Shown here: positions 1-8,640 of the stretch, piece by piece | How the letters are laid out: each line of letters opens with the position of its first letter | How positions within the stretch are numbered: the first letter of the stretch is position 1 | DNA from: Acinetobacter boissieri | GTDB taxonomy: Bacteria; Pseudomonadota; Gammaproteobacteria; Pseudomonadales; Moraxellaceae | NCBI RefSeq assembly: GCF_900096955.1 | Contig: NZ_FMYL01000011.1 | Location: 1-64,000 of the forward strand | DNA length: 64,000 nt | Reading direction: 5' to 3' | Position numbers and translations under genes: made by a program | Notes under the pieces: generated by a model | The model's database searches: none | The model's input: the letters and a program-made list of their open reading frames with translations, nothing else | What the model was told of the DNA's origin: nothing

Positions 1-105
1 TTTATTTCATATCAGTGATAAAACTTAGTAAAAATCCACACAAGTTGTTCTTCAATTCTATTAATGATCGTCTAACTGATTCGTCATCAGTAAGCTAGGT
101 CGGCC
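1..105 (-). other. Leader of an rRNA operon whose 16S gene lies beyond the left edge
   Basis: Read on the minus strand, the bases after the promoter at 106-133 include the stretch AACAACTTGTGTGGATTTTT (about 33-52). It resembles the untranslated leader that precedes 16S rRNA in Acinetobacter. No coding sequence is visible. The identification rests on recall of that leader plus the strong promoter next to it. The 16S gene itself is not in the window. Confidence 0.6.
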
Positions 106-155
106 ATTCTACTCCGTTTCCAAAGTTTGTCAAATGCTTTTTGAAAGTTTTTTTC
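106..155 (-). promoter_or_regulatory. rRNA-type promoter (P1) with UP element
   Basis: On the minus strand there is a perfect -35 TTGACA (128-133), a 16-base spacer, and a -10 TAGAAT (106-111). A G/C-rich discriminator, GGCCGACC, follows immediately, as expected for a stringently controlled rRNA promoter. An A/T-rich tract upstream (about 134-155) fits an UP element. It fires leftwards, away from the M16 protease gene, into the rRNA leader. Confidence 0.65.
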
Positions 156-349
156 ACTACCCAACTAAACCCCCTTAACCAATCAATTCAAGACCTAAAC
201 CCCAAACCAATCAACTAAGCCATTGTTTATCAAGAAGTTTCTCTCAACAGCACCGCCGATGGATACGCATTATAGATCAATAATCTCCTAACGCAATACC
301 TTTCTTTAATTATCTCATTCAGGTGCTCGGTTTTTACTCGATTTAACCT

Positions 350-420
350 CGCATGAATAATTATTAGGCATTTTTACATATAAATTGAAATAAATATGAT
401 GTTAATTATTTATTCATGCG
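350..420. repeat. Long inverted repeat overlapping the 3' end of the M16 protease gene
   Basis: CGCATGAATAA at 350-360 is repeated in inverted orientation at 410-420, giving an 11-bp perfect stem with a roughly 49-base A/T-rich loop. The right arm includes the stop codon and last codons of the protease gene. There is no T tract, so it is not a classical terminator. It could protect the mRNA 3' end. The rest of the gap (about 134-349) holds nothing else I can name. Confidence 0.5.
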
Positions 421-3217
421 TATATGCAAGCCCTTTTTGGCTTTTTGAATCTTCTATCTGAGGGGTTGTGATATATAAAGCATAGTTTTGTTGATTAAAT
501 ATTTGTTCGGCCAAGTGTCGAATAGTATTTTCATCAATATATTGGGTCAGCTGACTCGCTTGTTCAACATAATGACCATTTTCAAAATGCTCATGACTTA
601 AAATCAATCTCTTTTGTAAGGTATTGATATCAACTGCTTTCATTTTTTCACTGTCTTGAAAGGTTTTGATTTGTTCTTGAATATCTTGTTGACTAATCAA
701 ATGAGGCAGTTGCTTTAGCGTCATTAAAGTTTGTTGCCAAAGCTCATCTGCTCGCTCCGGTGCTGTGGTAAAACTGATGTCGGTTTTTATCAGGTTATTT
801 TTATCGTCAAGCTCACTGTTGACTCTCATACGATAAATGCCCTGCATTTGGTCTCTGAGTGCTTGTTTAAGATATTTATCTGCCAAATTTCGCACAATAC
901 TGATTTGCATTGCTATTTCTGGCTTCCATATCTGTTGGCTTTGACTCCACGCTTTAATCTCAGCGCGAGGTTCAATATTAATTGCAGCCACTTTTTTTAG
1001 TACGCCATGCTTTTGTATTGGATACGGCGTTTGTACAGCATTTTTTTGGCGTTCAATTCCCGCAAGGTATCTTTCTATGTCTGCCTGATAATTTTGTGGG
1101 TCTTGGGCTGTTAAAATATAAAATGTTACAGGTGCTATACGCATTTTATTCCACTGCTGCGTTAAAGCACTGGGTTTCAACTGCTTTAGTTCATCTAAAC
1201 TCGGCTCAACCATATGTTGCTCAAATCTGAGCTGCTGAATATCTTGATTTTTTTTTGCTGAAACAGACGTATGCGCTAACGCTTTTTTACGCATAAGTGT
1301 ACTTGCACTTGAAGTGAGTGCTTGTTCATTAAATAAGAGATTTTGCTGTGTTGCAGTATATATTTGTAGTAATGGTTTAATGTGATTTGCGGCAGCTTGC
1401 CCTGAAAATATGAGTTGTTGGGGTTGCTGTTCGATTGAAAATTGTGTGTTGTACTGTTTTTTCCATGCTTGGAATTGCTCAGGCTGCCATTGTTCTGGCC
1501 CTGTTTGTGATAAAAGTTGTGTCGTAATTTGTGCTTGCCATGGATTTAAGTCTTGACGTAAAAAACCAGCATTTGATTGTGCTGTGAAATAGACTTTGTC
1601 TTTTGCTAGATCTGTCTTGAGCCAAACAATACGGTCACCATTACTTAACGTCCATACTTGGCTAGATGGTAACTGTTCATCTTTACTTTGTGTTTGGATG
1701 TTCCCATGGTAGGTTTTGATGGTGAGTTGTGGGGTAACACTTGTGTTAGGGCTTGTAAATACTAACGGTTGTTGCTGGTAATGTTGTTGTAATTGTAAAA
1801 CGTCATCCACTTGTGGCAATGTCAAATGGGTCATACCCGGTGCGCTGTATTGTAAAAGTTGGTCTGGTGATTGAAGCCATATCTGTATTTTCTGGTTTAC
1901 TTCTTGAGAAGTAATGCTTGGTAGAAGTTGCAAAGCCTGTTGACCAATATAAACACTACCTAAATAGTCTTGGTTTTGTTGCCATAAAGGTACAATTTTT
2001 CGAACCCAGTCAGAAAACTCTCGCTGTTCAGGCTGTTTTAGCATATTTTCTGCAGTATTTCGTATGTCTTGTTTAATATTAGCGATAAGTGAATCTGGAA
2101 ATTGATTTTGCTGTAAGCGCGCAATTTCCTCGAGTAAGATTGGCAACGCCTGTTGATGCTCTTGAGGCACAACATCTGCAAAAATACCCACGGCAAAACT
2201 GTTCGGTCCAATATCTGATTTTCTAACCACTAAATTACTGATCGGACCAGATAGTGCTTTGGCTTGTTGTCTGACTTGTTGTGTTAGAACATCTAACGCA
2301 ATTTGTTGTAATAGTCGTTGACGTAAACCTCGTAAATTATTTTCTTTGGCTAAATGATCTGTAAAACGATAAATATATGAAATTTGACTACTTCCACTTT
2401 CACTGTCTTGTAGTTGCACAATTCTGAGTTGTTTTTTCAGTGCAACATCATAACTTGGTTTTTCAGCAGGTTTTTTTGTAGATCCCACCGCAAAGTACTG
2501 TTTAATTTTCACTCGAACCTGCTCGAAATTGACATCTCCCATGACTAAAATTTGCATGTTTTGAGGGATATACCATGTGTGATAGAACTGCTGTAACTGT
2601 ACAAGTGGCATGTTTTTAATGGATTGCTCTGTACCAATCACTGAGCGCTCTGTATAGAGCGAATCTTTACGAATGGCTTGCATACGTTGTTCATTCATAC
2701 GATCAGCAACACCGAGTTTACCTCGCCATTCTTCAAGAATAATCGCACGTTCTTGGTCAAGCTCTTGTTGATTAAATTGACTGGCATAGGCCATTTCGCT
2801 CAGTGCTTTCAAACTTAAATCAAGTGATGCTTTTCCATTCGGTGGGCTCATCATAAACATGGTGCGTTCATGGTTGGTCACAGCGTTATAATGCTTCCCT
2901 CTTTGCCAACCCTGTTGTTGTAAGTATTTAGCAACGCCCATATTTAATAAGGTACTATGGTGAAATACCATGTGTTCAACCATATGTGCCACACCATTTT
3001 GTTCTGGGGTTTGCTCTAATGCACCTGCATTGACTTGTAAGCGTATATCTATACGATTTCCCTGATTCGTCAGTGGCACAATAGTATAGCGAAGCCCATT
3101 TTCAAGCGTACCTGTACTCATTTTTGGCAGTGGACTTTGTGGAGTTAGACTCGCATGGTTCACTGTGCTTAAAACCAGTACAACAACTGCTGTAATATAT
3201 GGCAAAGGTTTCAACAT
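410..3217 (-). CDS. Periplasmic M16 family zinc metalloprotease (PqqL/FusC-like)
   Basis: This is a 935-residue protein with an N-terminal signal peptide (residues 1 to about 22). It carries the inverted zinc motif HxxEH at 78-82 (H78, E81, H82), and an ERxxxxxE motif at about 156-163 supplies the third zinc ligand. The length and the two-half layout match the large single-chain periplasmic M16 proteases PqqL and FusC, which degrade small imported proteins, rather than the shorter processing peptidases. It lies directly downstream of a TonB-dependent receptor and a tonB gene on the same strand, which suggests it processes a cargo brought in by that receptor. A hairpin at 3251-3283 separates it from the receptor gene, so its expression may be partly independent. 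Family assignment is firm. The substrate is unknown. Confidence 0.88.
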   Translation of the reverse strand: MLKPLPYITAVVVLVLSTVNHASLTPQSPLPKMSTGTLENGLRYTIVPLTNQGNRIDIRLQVNAGALEQTPEQNGVAHMVEHMVFHHSTLLNMGVAKYLQQQGWQRGKHYNAVTNHERTMFMMSPPNGKASLDLSLKALSEMAYASQFNQQELDQERAIILEEWRGKLGVADRMNEQRMQAIRKDSLYTERSVIGTEQSIKNMPLVQLQQFYHTWYIPQNMQILVMGDVNFEQVRVKIKQYFAVGSTKKPAEKPSYDVALKKQLRIVQLQDSESGSSQISYIYRFTDHLAKENNLRGLRQRLLQQIALDVLTQQVRQQAKALSGPISNLVVRKSDIGPNSFAVGIFADVVPQEHQQALPILLEEIARLQQNQFPDSLIANIKQDIRNTAENMLKQPEQREFSDWVRKIVPLWQQNQDYLGSVYIGQQALQLLPSITSQEVNQKIQIWLQSPDQLLQYSAPGMTHLTLPQVDDVLQLQQHYQQQPLVFTSPNTSVTPQLTIKTYHGNIQTQSKDEQLPSSQVWTLSNGDRIVWLKTDLAKDKVYFTAQSNAGFLRQDLNPWQAQITTQLLSQTGPEQWQPEQFQAWKKQYNTQFSIEQQPQQLIFSGQAAANHIKPLLQIYTATQQNLLFNEQALTSSASTLMRKKALAHTSVSAKKNQDIQQLRFEQHMVEPSLDELKQLKPSALTQQWNKMRIAPVTFYILTAQDPQNYQADIERYLAGIERQKNAVQTPYPIQKHGVLKKVAAINIEPRAEIKAWSQSQQIWKPEIAMQISIVRNLADKYLKQALRDQMQGIYRMRVNSELDDKNNLIKTDISFTTAPERADELWQQTLMTLKQLPHLISQQDIQEQIKTFQDSEKMKAVDINTLQKRLILSHEHFENGHYVEQASQLTQYIDENTIRHLAEQIFNQQNYALYITTPQIEDSKSQKGLAYTHE

Positions 3218-3250
3218 ATTTTTTAATCTCTTTATATTTCTGTGAATATA

Positions 3251-3283
3251 AAAGCCGATGAAATTACGATTTTCATCGGCTTT
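3251..3283. terminator. Hairpin terminator or attenuator between receptor and protease genes
   Basis: The arms 3251-3263 and 3271-3283 form a perfect 13-bp stem (AAAGCCGATGAAA and its complement) around a 7-base loop, with T-rich flanks on both strands. It sits in the 83-base gap between the receptor stop codon and the protease start, so it would end or attenuate receptor transcription. Confidence 0.7.
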
Positions 3284-3300
3284 TTTGACAATTTAAAGGG

Positions 3301-5817
3301 TTACCAATTCCAAGCCGCACCTAGCCAAATTTGACGACCTGTTTTATAGGTGATTGCGCTATTTAAAGTCGTTGATTTATAACTTTCTATTGCGGTATTA
3401 AAGACATTCATCACATCTAACGTCAGCTCAAGACTTTGGTTTTTAAACATCGGTTTGGTATAACTAAAACGCCAGTCATAAGAGACATAGTTTTTATATT
3501 TTACAGGCGTATAGAGCGTTGCATTTCCAACATAGCTTCCACACACACCTCCTGTGCCGTCACAGCTGAGGGTTGATGTTGAATATGATTTATAACCAGA
3601 TGTATAACCAAGACGTTGTGTCCAGTTAAAATTCCAACGAGGTACCGTCATATCAATGTTAAAAAATGCGTTCCACGGCGTATTGTAATTTAATGCATCC
3701 ATATCACCGCGTTGCATAAGTTTATTGTCAAATACCACCATATTTTCATCAGTATTGCTCACATCGTAGTAAGTCTGTGAACTTGATTTATTGTTGCTGT
3801 AGTTTGCAGCAAAGTTCCATGTTAAATCGACATATTTAAATTGATATGGACTGATTGGTTCAATGGTGAGAGATACTGTATTGCCTTTAGTTTTACCATC
3901 ATTAGTCAAGTAATAATATTTTTGCCCATCGCTAGCTGTTGTACTGCCACGCCCAAATTGATCACGGCCTTGTCGATTGACATATTTTAATGTCCAAATT
4001 GTATCTGCAATACGCTGTGCAATACCTAAATTTAATTCATCGCTATACGGTGTTTTCAGATTTGAAATATCATAATCATATGATGCTTTAGTGAGTGAAC
4101 CTGTGGTCCATGCACTACTGGCGCTCGTACGTGTTTGAACATAATATTCGCTAATGCCTTGACGTAATTTATATGCCAAGAGGCTTTGTGCATGATAACG
4201 GTTTGCGCCTGCAAATAAACGTGTTGTGTGATCACCAAATACATCTAAAGAACCAGATAATCGTGGTGAGATATTTAGATTACTCAAATAGTCATCGTAA
4301 GATAAACGCACACCTGCTGTGACTTCTAAATTTTTCCACAACATGCTGTCTTGTAAATATCCTGCATAGTTGGTGTAATTTCCTTTCACTACACGTGCAG
4401 GGTATAACGTTCGGCTTTTAAAATATTGCTCACCATCAATACACAATACATCACCAGATTGGCATACTGTTGCTGTGCTCCACGTTGGTGTCCCACGGCT
4501 GACCACAACATCATTAAAACGCTGATAGCGAGCGCTATAGTTGTTTACATCCAACCCCAAGTCAATTTGATGCTGAATTTGTCCCCACTGCATTGGATTG
4601 AGTTGATAGTCCTGTTTCGCTGTTAAGCTACCTTTTTTAGTGGCAAAATGCCCATACCCCCCATATTCACCAAAAGCTGTACCTACTTTAGACACTTCTG
4701 TTGAATTCCAGTTTATGGCTTTAGATGCTGTATTAAGATAACGACTATACCAACGAGCATAATAGTCTGCAGCATGTTGAATATCATTTTCTTCAAATTG
4801 ATAGCCAATTAAGCTATTCACTTTACCCCAGTGTGCTAAATGCTCCCATTCGAAGTTAAAGCGATATCCCCCACCCGTATTTGTAAATGCTCCATCCTGT
4901 ATGTCTTTTTTAATGTAAGTAGATTCATGTGGTGAATACATTGCAGTTGCACGCAACGTGTCACCATTGGTGAGTAAATAACTGCCTTTCAGTAAATAGG
5001 TTTCAGAGCTTCTATTTTGATCTTCCCACTTTCCCAACCCACTGTGATAAAAAGGAATATCAGATTCTTGACGGTTATATGAAAAAATAAGACCAGCTTG
5101 ATCAGAGAGTGGCTGATTAATAGTGGCAGTGTAGAATTTTTTATTAAACTTAGGCTGATAATATAAGTTTGATGCTTGCTCAAATGCTTCACTAATACGA
5201 TCATCGACATGATATTCAGTTAAATGATCGTTGGTGGTACGAAAAGAAATACGGCCAGAAGGTTTATTTAAATCAGGATCTTTCAGTTTGGCATCAACCA
5301 CCCCCCCTGTAAAACCGCCATATTTGGCAGAAATATTTGAATCAAACACTTCTGCTGAAGCAATTAATTCAGAATTAATCCAAAAGCTTTGCGTACCTCC
5401 CGCAGGCAAATCAGTTGGTGAATAACCATCGGGTGTTGTTGTTAATTCACCATTATTTGCCCCGGGGTTAATGGTATTATTGTTTGATAGGCCATCAATT
5501 AAATAGCTATTTTGATAGAACTTTTCACCATGGAATGACACATTTTCGGGCTGTAATTCACCCGGTGTATTGCCATTGTCAGCTTGATTTGAAAACTGCA
5601 CATTGGGATTATTTTTGAGTAACTCAGTCACAGAACCATTACGTGTGGGCATTTTTGCAATTTGTGCCGCTGTAATAATTTGTGTACCCATACTTTGGCT
5701 GGTGGGTGTCGATCGAACAACAATCGTATCTTCTTCTGCTGTATTCAATTTCTCTTCGGCATATGCGGCATTGACCAATGCGCAAAAAACGAAAAAGGTA
5801 TATATGCGTCTATTCAT
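3301..5817 (-). CDS. TonB-dependent outer membrane receptor
   Basis: The protein has a signal peptide (MNRRIYTFFVFCALVNAAYA), then a TonB-box-like stretch (DTIVVRS), a plug domain containing YLIDG and GGFTGGVVDAKL segments, and a 22-strand-type barrel ending in the aromatic residue W typical of outer membrane proteins. It imports a ligand across the outer membrane using TonB energy. The frame is open to an ATG at 5853, right after the tonB stop codon. I chose the ATG at 5817 because it gives a clean signal peptide with AGGGGA upstream; 5829 and 5853 are alternatives. The gene follows tonB in one transcript and precedes an M16 protease, and a Fur box precedes the pair. The ligand cannot be read from sequence; a host iron protein or ferredoxin is possible by analogy with FusA. 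Confidence 0.88.
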   Translation of the reverse strand: MNRRIYTFFVFCALVNAAYAEEKLNTAEEDTIVVRSTPTSQSMGTQIITAAQIAKMPTRNGSVTELLKNNPNVQFSNQADNGNTPGELQPENVSFHGEKFYQNSYLIDGLSNNNTINPGANNGELTTTPDGYSPTDLPAGGTQSFWINSELIASAEVFDSNISAKYGGFTGGVVDAKLKDPDLNKPSGRISFRTTNDHLTEYHVDDRISEAFEQASNLYYQPKFNKKFYTATINQPLSDQAGLIFSYNRQESDIPFYHSGLGKWEDQNRSSETYLLKGSYLLTNGDTLRATAMYSPHESTYIKKDIQDGAFTNTGGGYRFNFEWEHLAHWGKVNSLIGYQFEENDIQHAADYYARWYSRYLNTASKAINWNSTEVSKVGTAFGEYGGYGHFATKKGSLTAKQDYQLNPMQWGQIQHQIDLGLDVNNYSARYQRFNDVVVSRGTPTWSTATVCQSGDVLCIDGEQYFKSRTLYPARVVKGNYTNYAGYLQDSMLWKNLEVTAGVRLSYDDYLSNLNISPRLSGSLDVFGDHTTRLFAGANRYHAQSLLAYKLRQGISEYYVQTRTSASSAWTTGSLTKASYDYDISNLKTPYSDELNLGIAQRIADTIWTLKYVNRQGRDQFGRGSTTASDGQKYYYLTNDGKTKGNTVSLTIEPISPYQFKYVDLTWNFAANYSNNKSSSQTYYDVSNTDENMVVFDNKLMQRGDMDALNYNTPWNAFFNIDMTVPRWNFNWTQRLGYTSGYKSYSTSTLSCDGTGGVCGSYVGNATLYTPVKYKNYVSYDWRFSYTKPMFKNQSLELTLDVMNVFNTAIESYKSTTLNSAITYKTGRQIWLGAAWNW

Positions 5818-5853
5818 GTGTATGCTCATTCCCCTACTGACAAAAATAACCAT

Positions 5854-6657
5854 TTATTGATTTTCAACCACCACTCGCCCGTCTAAACGAAAGACAATAT
5901 GAACGACTTGGTTTTTTACTACATATACAACGCGATAACGCCAGCGTGCCATGTCTTGCATCAAACCATTGACAAAAACACCTTTAGGCGTTTCTTCAAT
6001 AATCTGAATATTTCTTACTGCACCATTTTCAGAGATATCAAATTGCACTTTGACACGCCCCTCTACCCCCAAGGCACGTGCACGACTTGGGTAATTCACT
6101 CTGCGACTAATCGCTTGTATGTCACTTTCTGATGTTGAAACGGATTGCACTATTTTTTCTGTTATTGGTGCTTGTACTGCTGTACTTTGCGTTGAGACAG
6201 TTTCATGTTCATGCAGCTGCTGTGTTTGTGAGGTAGCTATTGCGCTTTCAGCAAGCACTGTTGAATGGGTCTTCGCTGAATGAGTACTGTTTGCAGGGAT
6301 TGACTGCGGGTTAGTCCGTTGCTTTTCTACAACAGGAACAACAGCTGTGATATTTTTTTCAGGTGTAGGTATCCGTTTTTGTTGCTTAACAGCGTGCTGT
6401 ATTTTTGACGATGAATTCACTTGTATTGGGTTTACAGATACAGCAGGTGCTTGAGCAGATACACGATCGGGCTCAGATTGCCACTTCACTTGGATACGAT
6501 GCGATGATGCATACGCACTAGATGTAGATACAGGTTTTATTTTTGCCAAAAAAATACTTTCAATAAATATTAAGTATATGAAAAATATGTGCGTAATGAG
6601 GCAAACTAAAAATATTGCAACTGGCTGTATGCTATAAAACTGCTTTCGAATACCCAA
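5854..6657 (-). CDS. Energy transducer TonB family protein
   Basis: A single membrane segment near residues 12-36 anchors the protein in the inner membrane. A long Q/S/T/V-rich periplasmic spacer follows, and the last 85 residues or so form a TonB C-terminal domain (VNYPSRARALGVEGRVKVQF, with the conserved YP motif). It would transmit proton-motive force to the receptor encoded immediately downstream. No exbB or exbD is adjacent, so it must use ExbBD made elsewhere. The only in-frame start before the membrane segment is a TTG at 6657, with no clear ribosome binding site, which is unusual. A Fur box lies 26 bases upstream. Confidence 0.85.
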   Translation of the reverse strand: MGIRKQFYSIQPVAIFLVCLITHIFFIYLIFIESIFLAKIKPVSTSSAYASSHRIQVKWQSEPDRVSAQAPAVSVNPIQVNSSSKIQHAVKQQKRIPTPEKNITAVVPVVEKQRTNPQSIPANSTHSAKTHSTVLAESAIATSQTQQLHEHETVSTQSTAVQAPITEKIVQSVSTSESDIQAISRRVNYPSRARALGVEGRVKVQFDISENGAVRNIQIIEETPKGVFVNGLMQDMARWRYRVVYVVKNQVVHIVFRLDGRVVVENQ

Positions 6658-6682
6658 AGTGCAACATTACTGTAATAAAAAA

Positions 6683-6715
6683 GATAATGTTAATGATTAT
6701 TATTTAATAAAGCAA
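6683..6715 (-). promoter_or_regulatory. Fur box overlapping the tonB promoter
   Basis: 6683-6701 matches the 19-bp Fur consensus GATAATGATAATCATTATC at 16 of 19 positions. On the minus strand a -35-like TTGCTT (6710-6715), a 17-base spacer and a -10-like TAACAT (6687-6692) place the Fur site over the promoter. This predicts iron-repressed transcription of the tonB-receptor pair. Confidence 0.7.
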
Positions 6716-6785
6716 TATCTATTATTAAGGTTTTATTTTGACGTTTCATTGTTCTGACAAGGTTGTTACTGTCTAAGTTTTAAAT

Positions 6786-6817
6786 GGCCTCTAATACAAG
6801 ATTAGATTTTAGAGACC
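6786..6817 (-). terminator. Weak hairpin downstream of def
   Basis: The arms 6786-6794 and 6809-6817 pair over 9 bp with one G-T wobble, 20 bases past the def stop codon. The following T tract on the minus strand is poor, so termination is uncertain. Confidence 0.35.
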
Positions 6818-6837
6818 ATACGGCTATTGCTAAGTAC

Positions 6838-7365
6838 TTAGGCTTTACTAGAGCCCTTTTTTTCGCACTGACGCACATATTTTTCCACTTTTTCACGTGC
6901 ACGTTGACGTTTTAATGGAGACAAATAATCGACAAATAATTTACCATTTAAATGATCCATTTCATGTTGAATACAAACAGCAAGTAAACCTTCTGCTTCA
7001 ACATCTATATGTTGACCGTCTAGGTCAGTGTATTCTATGCGCACACGTGCTGGACGCTCCACTTTGTCATACACTTGCGGAATAGATAAACAACCTTCTT
7101 CATATTGTTGCATTTCATCAGTCAACGGCGTAACTTTTGGATTAATAAATACCATCGGTTGGTCTTTATTTTCAGATAAATCCATGACAATCAGCTGAAT
7201 GTGCTGGTCTATTTGCGTTGCAGCAAGGCCAATACCCGGTGCATCATACATAGTATCAAACATGTCTTGCGCCAACGTTCGAATATCTGCCGTTACTTGC
7301 TCTACTGGCTTGGCAATAATGCGTAAACGTGGGTCTGGAAAGCTAAGAATTGGTAGTAAGGCCAT
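6838..7365 (-). CDS. def: Peptide deformylase
   Basis: This 175-residue enzyme removes the formyl group from the N-terminal methionine of new proteins. All three family motifs are present: GIGLAATQ (44-51), EGCLS with metal-ligand C92, and QHEMDH with ligands H134 and H138 and catalytic E135. The ATG at 7365 is preceded by a strong AAGGAGGG ribosome binding site. It is divergent from the LysM-dprA-tsaC genes. The usual partner fmt is not adjacent. The C-terminal tail is lysine-rich, as in many proteobacterial homologues. Confidence 0.97.
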   Translation of the reverse strand: MALLPILSFPDPRLRIIAKPVEQVTADIRTLAQDMFDTMYDAPGIGLAATQIDQHIQLIVMDLSENKDQPMVFINPKVTPLTDEMQQYEEGCLSIPQVYDKVERPARVRIEYTDLDGQHIDVEAEGLLAVCIQHEMDHLNGKLFVDYLSPLKRQRAREKVEKYVRQCEKKGSSKA

Positions 7366-7481
7366 ATGCCCTCCTTAAATTTGTATAAATCATCACAATA
7401 AATCGTTTATTGCTAGAATATTAACCATAATTTTAGCTATTATAACTGAATCTCACCACTATCGTTTTGAGCATTACACAG

Positions 7482-8627
7482 ATGAAAAAAAAATTTGATC
7501 ATATTGGGGCAGTTTTTCAATATAAAAAGAAGCAACTGATTCAAAACATGACTGCAAAAACATTGGTTTCATCTTTAGTTTTAAGCAGCCTAGTTCTGAC
7601 ATCAAATGCGAGCATTGCAGCACCTGTTCAGTTGAATACAGCAGCGCCAAATGTATATGTGGTTAAAAAGGGGGATACTTTATGGCATATTGCAGGTTTG
7701 TTTTTACAAAAACCTTGGCTATGGCCACAAATTTGGGTAAAGAATAGTTATATCAAAAACCCCAATTTAATTTATCCGAATGATCGTATTTTAATCTGTA
7801 AAGACCAAAAGAATACACTCATTGGTAAAGATGAAGGCGATGGCTGTACAGGTGTTATTTCTCGTGCATCTGGTCTACAAACTGCTGAAATACTCCCTAG
7901 AATACGCGTGCAGTCACTGCCTGATTCTATTCCACTCATTCCTTTGAAAAACATTCAAGTTTGGTTGAATCACGCGACAATTATTCCTGCAACCTCGATT
8001 AAAAGCACTCCTTATGTTATTGGGGCTGAAAATGGCCGCTTAGCATCTGCTATTGGACAAAAAGTCTATGTGTCTGGACAAGGGTTAGATGTTGGTCAGC
8101 GTTACGCAGTGTATAAAACCATGCAACCTTACATTTTGCGCCGCCAAGATAAAACAACAGTAAATGCAGGAACTGAATTAGTTCAAACAGCTTCGGGAAT
8201 TGTGACAGACGTTCAAAAAGGTATTGCAACCCTTGAGCTGACTAAAAGCTATAATGAAGAAGTAAAGCAAAAAGACTTAGTACTGCCAGAGCAGACGAAT
8301 AGTCTACCAGGGCTTTTCACACCAACACCCGCATCAATTAGTAGTGGCAATATTATTCGTATTGCTGGTGCAGTATCCAATGCAGCTAAACATAGCGTTG
8401 TAACGATTGATCAAGGAAGCGCTCAAGGGGTTGAAGTTGGTCAGGTTTTCGATATTACACAAAATGCTGTGACTTATAGCGATTTAGACAAACGTGTTGT
8501 GCAGTTACCAACTGAAAAAGTGGGTCAACTTATGATCTTTAGAACATTTAACCAAGTCAGCTATGGGTATATTTTAGAAAGTCGTATCCCAATTCAACTC
8601 GGTGCTAAAATACAAGCGCCTGAGTAA
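7482..8627 (+). CDS. LysM domain protein, probably envelope-associated
   Basis: The N-terminus contains a hydrophobic export segment ending near SNASIAAP. A LysM domain follows directly (VYVVKKGDTLWHIAGLFLQK), including the PWLWPQIW stretch seen in LysM proteins encoded beside dprA in gammaproteobacteria. LysM binds peptidoglycan. The remaining 250 or so residues have no motif I recognise. The ATG at 7482 is preferred over an in-frame TTG at 7467; an ATG at 7548 directly before the export segment is also possible. It is followed after 13 bases by dprA and is divergent from def, so it probably leads an operon with dprA and tsaC. The exact role is unknown. Confidence 0.85.
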   Translation: MKKKFDHIGAVFQYKKKQLIQNMTAKTLVSSLVLSSLVLTSNASIAAPVQLNTAAPNVYVVKKGDTLWHIAGLFLQKPWLWPQIWVKNSYIKNPNLIYPNDRILICKDQKNTLIGKDEGDGCTGVISRASGLQTAEILPRIRVQSLPDSIPLIPLKNIQVWLNHATIIPATSIKSTPYVIGAENGRLASAIGQKVYVSGQGLDVGQRYAVYKTMQPYILRRQDKTTVNAGTELVQTASGIVTDVQKGIATLELTKSYNEEVKQKDLVLPEQTNSLPGLFTPTPASISSGNIIRIAGAVSNAAKHSVVTIDQGSAQGVEVGQVFDITQNAVTYSDLDKRVVQLPTEKVGQLMIFRTFNQVSYGYILESRIPIQLGAKIQAPE

Positions 8628-8640
8628 TTAAGATCGATTT

